Source of the DNA: Dunaliella salina
Lineage: Eukaryota; Chlorophyta; Chlorophyceae; Chlamydomonadales; Dunaliellaceae
Direction: 5' to 3'
DNA: 25,144 nt
Assembly (NCBI GenBank): GCA_002284615.2
Contig: MU069677.1
Span: forward strand, 163,333-188,476
The notes under the pieces: model-generated
Told to the model about the DNA's origin: nothing
Seen by the model: only the letters and a program-made list of their open reading frames with translations
Database searches by the model: none
Program-made: the position numbers and the translations under genes
Part shown: one piece after another, positions 18,991-25,144 of the stretch
Position numbering within the stretch: position 1 is the stretch's first letter
Layout: every line of letters starts with the position of its first letter

Positions 18991-19400
18991 GGAAAGAGCA
19001 TGTCTGGCAAATTGGCCACTTGCTGCCCCTCTGCACAAATGCAGCAAAAAATGCACTGGCAGTCAGAAATGCAAAGAAGAATGTAGGCAACCAAAAATGC
19101 AATCAGAGATGCAGCTAGAAATGCAAAAAACGCAGAAAGCACCAAAAATGCAGCTAATAATGTAGTCAGAAATGCAGCCAAAAAACCCTGCATTGTTGGT
19201 GCTGACCACTTTTTTTTTGCTGCGTGTCTGGCTGCTGCAGTACTGGCTGTATTTCTAACTGCGTTTTTTTGCTGCATTTCTAGTTGCATTTCTGGCTTCA
19301 TTTTTGACGGCATTCACATTAAGCTGCATTCTTGGTGCTGTCTGCATTTCTGTCTGCATTTCTGACTGCATCTTTGGCCGCATTTGCATCTTTGCAGGAC
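18990..19400. repeat. Strand-switched 12-bp minisatellite (foldback)
   Basis: From about 19036 to 19180 the plus strand is built of 12-base units like ATGCAGCCAGAA. From about 19200 to 19400 it is built of the reverse complement, TGCATTTCTGGC. The switch lies near 19195. Units vary by single bases and small indels. Scattered further units lie at 18345-18385 and 19497-19620. Minus-strand ORFs reading MQPEMQ or FLAAFL through it follow from the repeat. Confidence 0.8.
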
Positions 19401-19496
19401 CAGCCCTGATCCTACCGGTTGGAACCCGGAGGTCAAGGATTCGATTCTGCTCAGGTGCCCACTTGAGGCATTGATACAGATGTACCCTTACCCACC

Positions 19497-19620
19497 TATC
19501 TTTGCTGCATTTCTGGCTGCATTTCTGACTGACCTGTGAAGCTTCTGTCAGTATATGAATGCATTTCCTGCTGCATCATATTTGAAAATCTGGTGGCTGC
19601 ATTTTTGGCTGAATTTGGCG
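19497..19620. repeat. Outlying CTGCATTT-type repeat units
   Basis: GCTGCATTTCTGGCTGCATTT and later GGTGGCTGCATTTTTGGCTG repeat the right-arm motif of the 12-bp minisatellite after a unique spacer of about 100 bases. Confidence 0.65.
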
Positions 19621-19692
19621 TTTTAATTGGAGACCTTTTCCTCGTAACCTTGAGAAAACATTTATTCCCTAGCTTAGGGCCTAAGCTGATTT

Positions 19693-20268
19693 CCATGGGT
19701 AGCTGCCCTGAAAGCATTTCCATGGGTAGCTGCCCCAAAGCGTTTCTAGGCAAAGACCTGGACTGTGGTCCCCCAAGGCGCCAGCACAGAGTCATCCTTG
19801 GGATCCTGTAGTTGGTACCATCATGGATAGTGAGTGTGGCTTGAAGAGGAGCAAACATGAAAACCAGACATTGCTTAAATTCAAGTGAACGTGGAGCTTC
19901 GCATGAGCATGTGCTCTTAGGCTTTTGCTGCCTGGAACCTCCTCTCATGAAACATTGCAATAGGGTTTGGATTTTTGAGAACACTGTGCCGAGCGTCATG
20001 CAGGACTGCATCTGACCATTTCTCTCCTGCACTTGGTGTCTGGATATCTGGAGTCTCGAGTCAAACATTTGAGCTTTCGGGTTAAGACTTGTGCCATTTT
20101 TCTCAGTGTCTACTTGGAGAACCTTTGCATTGTGTTATAATACAAGTGCATGGTTCTCATCAATTTACGCCTCTTTATACAAGCTTTCTTTCAGGCTTGC
20201 CCAGTATCAGGTCTGTGCTTCCACTCACCTGCCCTCGTAGGCGGATATAGCGATGTAACCTTACCTTA
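19693..20268 (+). mobile_element. Gamma-tail element with 13-bp target-site duplication
   Basis: CCTAAGCTGATTT is present at 19680-19692 and at 20269-20281. The 576-bp insert ends in CACTCACCTGCCCTCGTAGG, then CGGATATAGCGATGTAACC and TTACCTTA, the gamma terminus. The insert is about 75-80% alike by eye to 20960-21533 over its whole length. No RT motif is present, so it is either a 5'-truncated LINE 3' UTR or a non-autonomous element using the gamma tail. The first two bases of the duplication could also belong to the TTACC tail. Confidence 0.85.
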
Positions 20269-20301
20269 CCTAAGCTGATTTTGCAGGCTGAATGAGCTCG
20301 A

Positions 20302-20660
20302 GAAATGTCGATTGGCACCCCTTATGGGCAAATTGGGTAGAAGGGGGGTCAATATGCATGAACCAGAGTCAATGCCACATGCCCATGCCAGTGGGCGTGG
20401 GCTGTAGGGGGCGTGGTGGCAAATGCAGCAACCCAATTCAAACTTTCAGGATAATGCGAATTTTTGATGTGTTCTTGCACGTCGAAGTCAGAAGGGCACT
20501 TGGCGGACCCGCAAACCAGTTGTGGGTGCCTGGAAGGGCAGGCTTGCATAAGCGTCCGCTCTTCAATGTTTGCCCCATAGCTCTGCTCCAACTCAATCTT
20601 CCATTGCGCTGAGCATGCAGAATGGGTGCAGAATTTGAAAAGGAGCAGGTTGGTACTCTT
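20302..20660 (+). repeat. Dispersed repeat R1, copy 3
   Basis: Matches 70-440 from TGTCGATTGGCACC to GGAGCAGGTTGGTAC, including CAGTTGTGGGTGCCTGGAAGG. It is flanked on each side by gamma-tail elements. Confidence 0.75.
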
Positions 20661-20904
20661 TTTGTGGGGAGGGGGGCAGTATTTGGGGGGAACGGGGGGT
20701 GGGTGGTCCTTTTGGGCCTTCCGCCCAGAATTTCGACACGACATCCGCTACTTTTTTTCAACCTCCCGCCAGCAGTCATGTGCTTGTGACTAGGCTCCAA
20801 TTTCATAAACCTTGAAACCTTGAAAACTTGTAGAGCCTGTAAACAGCACTGCTTCTGCGGCTTTGTCACACCCGAGCAGCTCATGCTTTCCATTTTGAAT
20901 GATG
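20661..20904. other. Unassigned spacer, no gene seen
   Basis: Contains a G-rich stretch near 20665-20705 and no recognised domain or element end. Confidence 0.4.
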
Positions 20905-20958
20905 ATGCTCATCTTTTTTCTCTTTTCTTTCCTTTCTTTTCCTTTCTTTCCTTTCCTC
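20905..20958. repeat. CTTTT/CCTTT pyrimidine tract
   Basis: About 50 bases of TCTTTTC, TTTCC and CCTTTC units on the plus strand. It resembles LINE tail microsatellites but has no attached alpha or beta 3' UTR. The next gamma-tail element starts right after it. Confidence 0.8.
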
Positions 20959-20959
20959 C

Positions 20960-21533
20960 CTTGCCCTGAAAGTATTTTCATGGGTAGCTGCCCTGAAAGC
21001 CTTTTAGCTGAAGACCTGGACTGTGGGACGGCAGAATGACCAGTACAGGGTTATCTAAGGGATCCTTTGGATGGTTTCATCCAAGCTTGTGAGTGTGGGT
21101 TGAGAGGAGCAAACATGAATGCCAGACATCATTTATAATCCAAGTAAGCATGGACCTTCGCATGAGCATGTGCTTTCAGGCTGTTGCTGCAGTTCCTTTC
21201 TTATCATGAAACATTGCAATAGGGTTTTGGAGTTTCGAGAAAACTGTTTGCCAAACATCACCATTCCTCTCTCGCACTTGGTGCACCAGGTACGTGTCTG
21301 GATACCTGGAGTTTTGAGTCAAACATATGAGCATAGAGATCAAAACTTCTTGTGCCATTTTCTCAGTGCTTACTTGGAGAACCTATGCTTTACGTGGTAC
21401 CAAGAGCGCGTGTTTCTCAATAGTTGACGTTTCAGTGTGCAATTTTTTGAAGACTTATCTAGTTCTAGGTCTGTGTTCCCGCTCAGCTGCCCCCGTAGGC
21501 GGATATAGCGATGTACCCTTACCCTACCTTTCT
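20960..21533 (+). mobile_element. Second gamma-tail element
   Basis: Parallels 19693-20268 with shared GGGTAGCTGCCCTGAAAGC, AAGACCTGGACTGTGG, GAGGAGCAAACATGAA, CATGAAACATTGCAATAGGG and CTTGGAGAACCT. It ends in CCGCTCAGCTGCCCCCGTAGG, then CGGATATAGCGATGTACCC and TTACCCTACC. A TTTCTTTTC follows and similar pyrimidine sequence precedes it, so insertion into a CTTTT tract is likely but the duplication cannot be delimited. Confidence 0.8.
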
Positions 21534-21638
21534 TTTCTCCTTAAATACCATGATGTTGAGATTCTTTGACATCATCTTGTGGGAAAAGCCAATTCCCTTC
21601 CTGGAAAGTTAACACCTCTCTCCAACTTGAGGGGCTCT

Positions 21639-21868
21639 TCACAGCTCCTGGTGTCGGCCTGGGCTCTCTCCTTCATCGTCCTCATCCCAAAGCCCCTCGA
21701 GCTCCCCCCCCTCAATCTTTGCTTCTGCTTGCCGCAATGCGTCTGCCCTCCTCCTCTTTTTATCCTGCACATCCTCCTCTGCTAAATTGTAGGCCGTCTT
21801 CTGCTGGCCCTTCCTGCTTGGGCATCTTCCAGTGCGACACTCTCCTGGACCAGCATCACGAGCTCTGC
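21639..21868 (-). CDS. Probable last exon of the minus-strand polyQ/membrane gene
   Basis: A CACCCACAG acceptor on the minus strand precedes 21868. The frame starting with the two bases that complete a phase-1 codon reads GRARDAG..., then QQKTAYNLAEEDVQDKKRRR, a charged helix, then an acidic LWDEDDEGES and a stop at 21639. The phase matches the G|GTACGG donor of the exon at 23315-23407, which supports linking them across an intron of about 1.45 kb. The link is inference; the stretch could instead be a separate gene. Confidence 0.45.
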
Positions 21869-22367
21869 CTGTGGGTGCAAAGCAAGAGGACATATGTTGC
21901 ACACCCTTATTTCCTTGTCTTTTCTTTATGCTCAAGTTGCTCATTACGAGTTCGCATGCGGCACAAGGAAGCAGGTACCACTGCTTGGTCATCAGCACCC
22001 TTTATCAGTACAGTCCATCCCAGCACATGCATGCTCAACAATCCATGCAGCAGGTACAGCCTTTTTTTCCTTTACACTTGAGTAGCAAGTGATCTTGGCT
22101 TGCAGCAAACAGGTGCCCACAATTGCAAGAAATAAAAAATTTTGAATTGAAGCCATGAAAACAGGCAATGGACATCATGCAGTGCACATGGATAAGTTTT
22201 AGAATCTGAAGCAATTGGGAAACGTAGTAGTATGGGCATATGAGGTGTGCCACATTTACGCCTGCGCGCTTTACATCTGTGCGACACTGACAGAGGAATC
22301 CACCACTTGCGGCATCTCAATTGCATATTGCACACACAGGAGCGTGCACTGGTGCTTGGTGTGCATC

Positions 22368-22535
22368 CTCATTCACTCTGTTTCTGGCTCTCTCCTAGGC
22401 TAGCTGTGTCTTGTGTAGGTTTAGAGGGCCTCCTGGTGAAGCCACTGCTAGCTTGCTAGCTTGTTAGTTAGGGGACCTTCCCTCAATGCACGCTGCCTCT
22501 GGCCTGCATGGACCTTTCTTTTCTTTTTCTTTTCT
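22368..22535 (+). mobile_element. Solo beta-type LINE 3' tail
   Basis: CTCTGTTTCTGGCTCTCTCC, GCTAGCTGTGTCTTGTGTAGG, GGACCTTCCCTCAATGCACG, GCCTCTGGCCTGCATGGACC and then TTTCTTTTCTTTTTCTTTTC match the end of beta C/E at 15520-15660. No coding part is attached. It probably lies in an intron of the minus-strand gene. Confidence 0.78.
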
Positions 22536-22669
22536 CGGTGTGCTGGATGGGCCGAGCCATCCACACAGCATTCAAGAGCACATTGGAAAAAATTTTTTTA
22601 GTGCGTAGCGCGCAGAATCAGCTGAGCCCCCGCTACAGCAGCTGACTCACAGCCCTTAGCGCTGTGGTG

Positions 22670-22845
22670 GCGGACAACCCTCCAGATCCTCATTAGCTCT
22701 GTTTCTGGCTCTCATCTGAGCTAGCTGTGTCCATGTTGGTTCTGAAGGCCTTCTGGTGAGACCCTTCCTAGTCTGCTACTTAAAGGACCTTCCCTACATG
22801 CGCGCGGCCTCTGGGCTGCGTAGATTTTTCTTTTTCCTCTCTTAG
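22670..22845 (+). mobile_element. Second solo beta-type LINE 3' tail
   Basis: GACAACCCTCCAGATCCTCA, CTGTTTCTGGCTC, GCTAGCTGTGTCC, GGACCTTCCCTACATGCGCG and GGGCTGCGTAGATTTTTC, then TTTTTCC. It includes CCCTCCAGATCC, also present in beta C/E at 15497-15508, so it extends further 5' than the 22.4-kb copy. It lies about 320 bp from that copy in the same orientation. Confidence 0.78.
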
Positions 22846-22866
22846 CCCCTAGCGCATCGCAAAAGC

Positions 22867-22942
22867 TGTTGGAACGCAGGCCTGGCAGGTACAGCTCTGT
22901 ACTTGCGTGCAGAGCTGTACCAGCCAGGCCTGCATTCCAACA
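22867..22942. repeat. Near-perfect hairpin, 36-bp arms, 4-base loop
   Basis: Left arm 22867-22902 pairs with right arm 22907-22942 around the loop TTGC. By base-by-base check there are 33 Watson-Crick pairs, one G.T pair and two mismatches (positions 22875/22934 and 22887/22922). It lies between a beta tail and a duplicated-exon area, probably within an intron of the minus-strand gene. It may be a precursor-microRNA-like hairpin or a recent palindromic duplication. Confidence 0.92.
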
Positions 22943-23314
22943 AAAGGCTATTCCCCCCGCGTGAACACGGGTTCGACTCCGGGTAGGAGCGTTTCTCCGG
23001 GACGAGAGGGGCTGGATGTGGTGGGCTTTGGTGATGCTTTCCATGCTACCACACGCCCAACTTTCACTGTTTCCACATCCTAAGATGCCTCCAATATTTC
23101 TTCTCTCCCAAGTGCTCCAGACTTGCAGGCAGCAATTGACACTGATCACAATGGTCAAACATGTCCAACCCTGCCCTTTCATTTTAGCAGCAGGTCTACG
23201 ACGGATGCACACGCTGCTGCCGCTTGGTAATAACCAAGCACAAAGCGCAGCTCTTGGACTCCTTGAAATTGGACATCATTGTCCTTGTTCGACAGTTCCA
23301 AGCCCTAACCGTAC

Positions 23315-23407
23315 CTTCGAGCAGCAGGTCTGCGCCAGATGCGCGTGCAGCTGCTGCTTGAGCTGCCAGTGCCTCCTTCCGCAGCCGCGCTTTGGCCTGA
23401 AGTTGAT
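23315..23407 (-). CDS. Internal exon (31 codons) of the minus-strand gene
   Basis: Bounded on the minus strand by TTTCTCTTTGCAG|ATCAAC and CTCGAAG|GTACGG, both strong splice signals. The phase-1 frame, matching the donor of the preceding exon, reads DQLQAKARLRKEALAAQAAA and then ARASGADLLLEG, an alanine-rich, charged, helix-prone segment. It would directly follow the hydrophobic segment, like a soluble helix after a membrane span. Confidence 0.65.
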
Positions 23408-23442
23408 CTGCAAAGAGAAAGAAAGCCACTCATAATCCTCAA

Positions 23443-23694
23443 CCAGGATGAAGACCGTCGCCAAGCCCAGGATACGTGCAAAGTGCGTCCCCATGCGTTG
23501 TGTGAACGCCCAGCCAACAACAGAATAAGGCCAAGCCCAACATGCAGCAGGCATGGGCCCCCACCCTCCCAAAACAAACACACACCTGGCATGGGGCCCA
23601 GCATGGTCATGGCCAGGATGAAGGTCATATTCAGGCCCAGGATGCATGCCAAGTGCTTCCCCATGCATTGTGCGAACGCCCACCCCACAGCACC
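23443..23694 (-). repeat. Two extra decayed copies of the hydrophobic-segment exon
   Basis: The last roughly 115 bases of the exon ending at 23765 recur with periods of about 179 and 170 bp. Copy 2 (23586-23694) still reads GWAFAQCMGKHLACILGL and keeps an identical G|GTGTGTG donor. Copy 3 (about 23443-23512) reads VGWAFTQRMGTHFARILGL but has lost the donor. Neither has an obvious AG acceptor before it; the sequence between them (CTGGCTTGGCCTTGTTCTG type) is repeated as well. Confidence 0.8.
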
Positions 23695-23764
23695 CCAGCC
23701 CACAACAGAACAAGGCCAAGCCAGGCATGCAGCAGGCGGTAGTTCCCAGAAAATAAGCACACAC

Positions 23765-24338
23765 CTGGCATGAGGCCCAGCATGGTCATGGCCAGGATGA
23801 AGACCATAGCCAGGACCAGGATGCGTGCCAAGTGCTTCCCCATGCGTTGTGCAAACGCCCACCCCACAGCGCCCCAACTCGGCACCTCCCCCTGCTCAGC
23901 CCCTTCCACCTCAAGCATCTTCCCCATCGCCTCCCGGAGGGCCTGCTCAAAGCTGTCCGCCTCTGGCGGGGACCCTGAGCTGCCCACCTCCCCTTGCGGT
24001 GCCTCACCCCCTTTCGTAACCGCTGCCCTGCCTGCGTCTTTGTTGCTGCTGGCCTTGCCCATCGCCTCTGGCAGCTGCTGCTGCTGCTGCTGCTGCTGCT
24101 GTCTGAGATCTGCTGGAGGCCCCTCTCTCTTGGCACCCTGCTCATTCACACTGCCCCCTCTAACACCCTGTGCTCCAGCCCCCCCTTCCTGCTCCTGCTG
24201 CTGCTGGGCGTCCTCCTCTGCTTCTCCGTGCCCCCCTTTGAGTATGTGGTCAATCACCTGCAAGGCAAAGCCGTCGATCACCAATTTCAGCATGCGCTCC
24301 AGTTGCCAGCGACCCCTACTCCTTTGTTTCAAGCCTCC
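23765..24338 (-). CDS. Main exon of a polyQ protein with a hydrophobic, FUN14-like segment (function uncertain)
   Basis: A 574-bp exon bounded by GCTTGCCTACAG|GGAGGC and CATGCCAG|GTGTGTG on the minus strand. It joins in phase 0 to the upstream exon and in phase 1 to the downstream exon. Order: an amphipathic start (RWQLERMLKLVIDGFALQVI), acidic Q/E/G-rich linker, Q9 (CTG run about 24072-24102), low-complexity Ser/Gly/Pro, DSFEQALREAMGKMLEVE, then WGAVGWAFAQRMGKHLARIL and a hydrophobic VLAMVFILAMTMLG, probably membrane-spanning. The GxxGxxxxQRxGK start of the hydrophobic block resembles the first helix of FUN14-family mitochondrial proteins, but the match is short. This part of the exon is repeated twice downstream. 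GC-rich codon use fits the host rather than the retroelements. Confidence 0.65.
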
Positions 24339-24975
24339 CTGTAGGCAAGCTTACACGTGCAAGCCCTGTTTATACATGATGGATGTGCCGGCCAAAGGCC
24401 CAGCGGCACTTCATTAACATGCGCAAAAAAAAGGAAAAGCACATTAGGTGTTGTCAAAGTACTGTACTACCAGGTGGCCATCCCACACCCCTGAAAAAAA
24501 CATTGACTTTCACAATCCCGCACCAATCCCGCACCTCCCTCAACAATCATTTTTGACAACCCCGCACATTCCCGCAGGGACAAATGGCCCCCCTCTGCCC
24601 ACCTACTTCACTGATATCCACATGCATGCATGAAAAGCAGGGGTAGCATGCGCAAGCTCCTCCTGGGACTTCTTCCTCCCTGCTTCTCCTTCTGCTGCTC
24701 CTCAGTGATGGGGGGGAGGGAAGGGGCTTGAAGAAGCTATGCAGGCCCAGCCGACAACGCCCCTCTGGAGCCTTAGAGTCTTCCCTACTCATACCACTCA
24801 ACTGCCTCGAAAATTTTATTTCTACAATCCCGCACCAAGCCTGCAGCCCCTGAAATTATTTTCATCGTCCTGCAGTCATCCCGCAACCCTCAAAACCATT
24901 GATTTTGGGGGATGATCAAAAAGTATTATGGTACTGTATTACCTGCCCCCCCCCCTTCCTTCCCCTGGCGATCAC
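24339..24975 (-). other. Probable intron with CCCGCAC-type repeats
   Basis: Lies between two exons with matching phase 0. It contains repeated ATCCCGCACC and CCCGCA motifs in two clusters (24515-24577 and 24828-24892). GTACTGTACTACC at 24461 and GGTACTGTATTACC near 24930 are near-copies of each other. No coding signal seen. Confidence 0.5.
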
Positions 24976-25083
24976 CTGCTGCCGCGTGCGAACTACACGC
25001 TCCTCCAATTGTCGGAGCTGGCGGTTGGTCTCAGAGGTCGAGTTGGGGCCATAGGGGGTGGCACGCAGGTCTGCCAGTGCCAC
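24976..25083 (-). CDS. Upstream exon (36 codons) of the minus-strand gene
   Basis: Ends at a CAGCAG|GTGATC donor and, if the GACACAG|GTGGCA site is its acceptor, is exactly 36 codons. The frame reads VALADLRATPYGPNSTSETN, then RQLRQLEERVVRTRQQ, the latter coiled-coil-like. The frame also stays open upstream (YHWTQ), so the exon may extend further. A (CA)n run on this strand lies just before it. The gene start is outside the window. Confidence 0.6.
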
Positions 25084-25099
25084 CTGTGTCCAGTGGTAG

Positions 25100-25102
<3 letters not shown>

Positions 25103-25144
<42 letters not shown>
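25103..25144. repeat. (GT)n microsatellite at the window edge
   Basis: A pure GT run that continues to the last base; its full length is not visible. It may be the reason the sequence was cut here. Confidence 0.97.

Noticed and set aside
19430..19460. GGATTCGATTCTGC resembling a T-arm
   Set aside because: The flanking bases do not form a stem and no cloverleaf can be drawn.
20273..20905. A gene between the two gamma-tail elements
   Set aside because: Most of it is R1 repeat copy 3; the ORFs there are not shared in frame by the other R1 copies.
21566..22081. 171-codon plus-strand ORF
   Set aside because: Opposite the probable minus-strand terminal exon, Leu/Pro/Ser-rich with no domain; likely a shadow frame.
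22960..22990. GGTTCGACTCC at 22970-22980, a tRNA B-box match
   Set aside because: No D-arm/A-box or anticodon arm upstream, the T-stem does not pair well, and no acceptor stem is visible. It may be a chance match.

Overview
This window looks like nuclear DNA of a GC-moderate eukaryote, most likely a green alga. The reasons are host exons bounded by GT donors and TTTGCAG/CTACAG acceptors, long CAG/CTG-coded polyglutamine tracts, (GA)n and (GT)n microsatellites, an assembly gap (235 N) and a dense bed of decayed non-LTR retrotransposons (LINEs). A Dunaliella-like chlorophyte would fit, but the species is inference. No bacterial operon, rRNA, convincing tRNA or CRISPR array was seen.

Layout. 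1-1.8 kb: two inverted copies of a dispersed repeat (R1) around a (GA)n microsatellite. 2.05-2.4 kb: a 102-bp tandem repeat. 2.7-4.4 kb: a plus-strand host gene for a polyglutamine protein with an acidic C-terminus, followed by a 30-bp tandem repeat. 5.6-17.9 kb: a retrotransposon graveyard built from three LINE groups, called here alpha (A, B, D, F), beta (C/E and solo tails) and gamma (G, H and solo tails). 17.9-21.5 kb: short tandem repeats, two hairpins, a strand-switched 12-bp minisatellite, two gamma tails and a third R1 copy. 21.6-25.1 kb: a minus-strand, intron-containing host gene with a polyglutamine tract and a hydrophobic segment. Its introns hold beta tails, a strong 36-bp-arm hairpin and decayed copies of its own exons.

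The retroelements are the most informative part. Read together, the fragments suggest a large multi-domain element: a cysteine-protease-like domain, the start of an APE-type endonuclease, a methyltransferase-like domain reminiscent of the PCIF1 family, RNase H with all four acidic residues, a zinc-knuckle-like cluster and a C-terminal PD-(D/E)XK-type nuclease. An element with two endonucleases recalls the Dualen/RandI group of Chlamydomonas; that link is inference. No alpha or beta reverse transcriptase domain is visible; only gamma copy G shows RT motifs. No copy is intact.

The insertion history can be read from target-site duplications: F inside A (11-bp perfect duplication), a gamma tail inside a beta tail near 5.7 kb (8 bp), a gamma-tail element at 19.7-20.3 kb (13 bp), and D inside beta C/E (6 bp, where the split zinc-knuckle reading frame rejoins).
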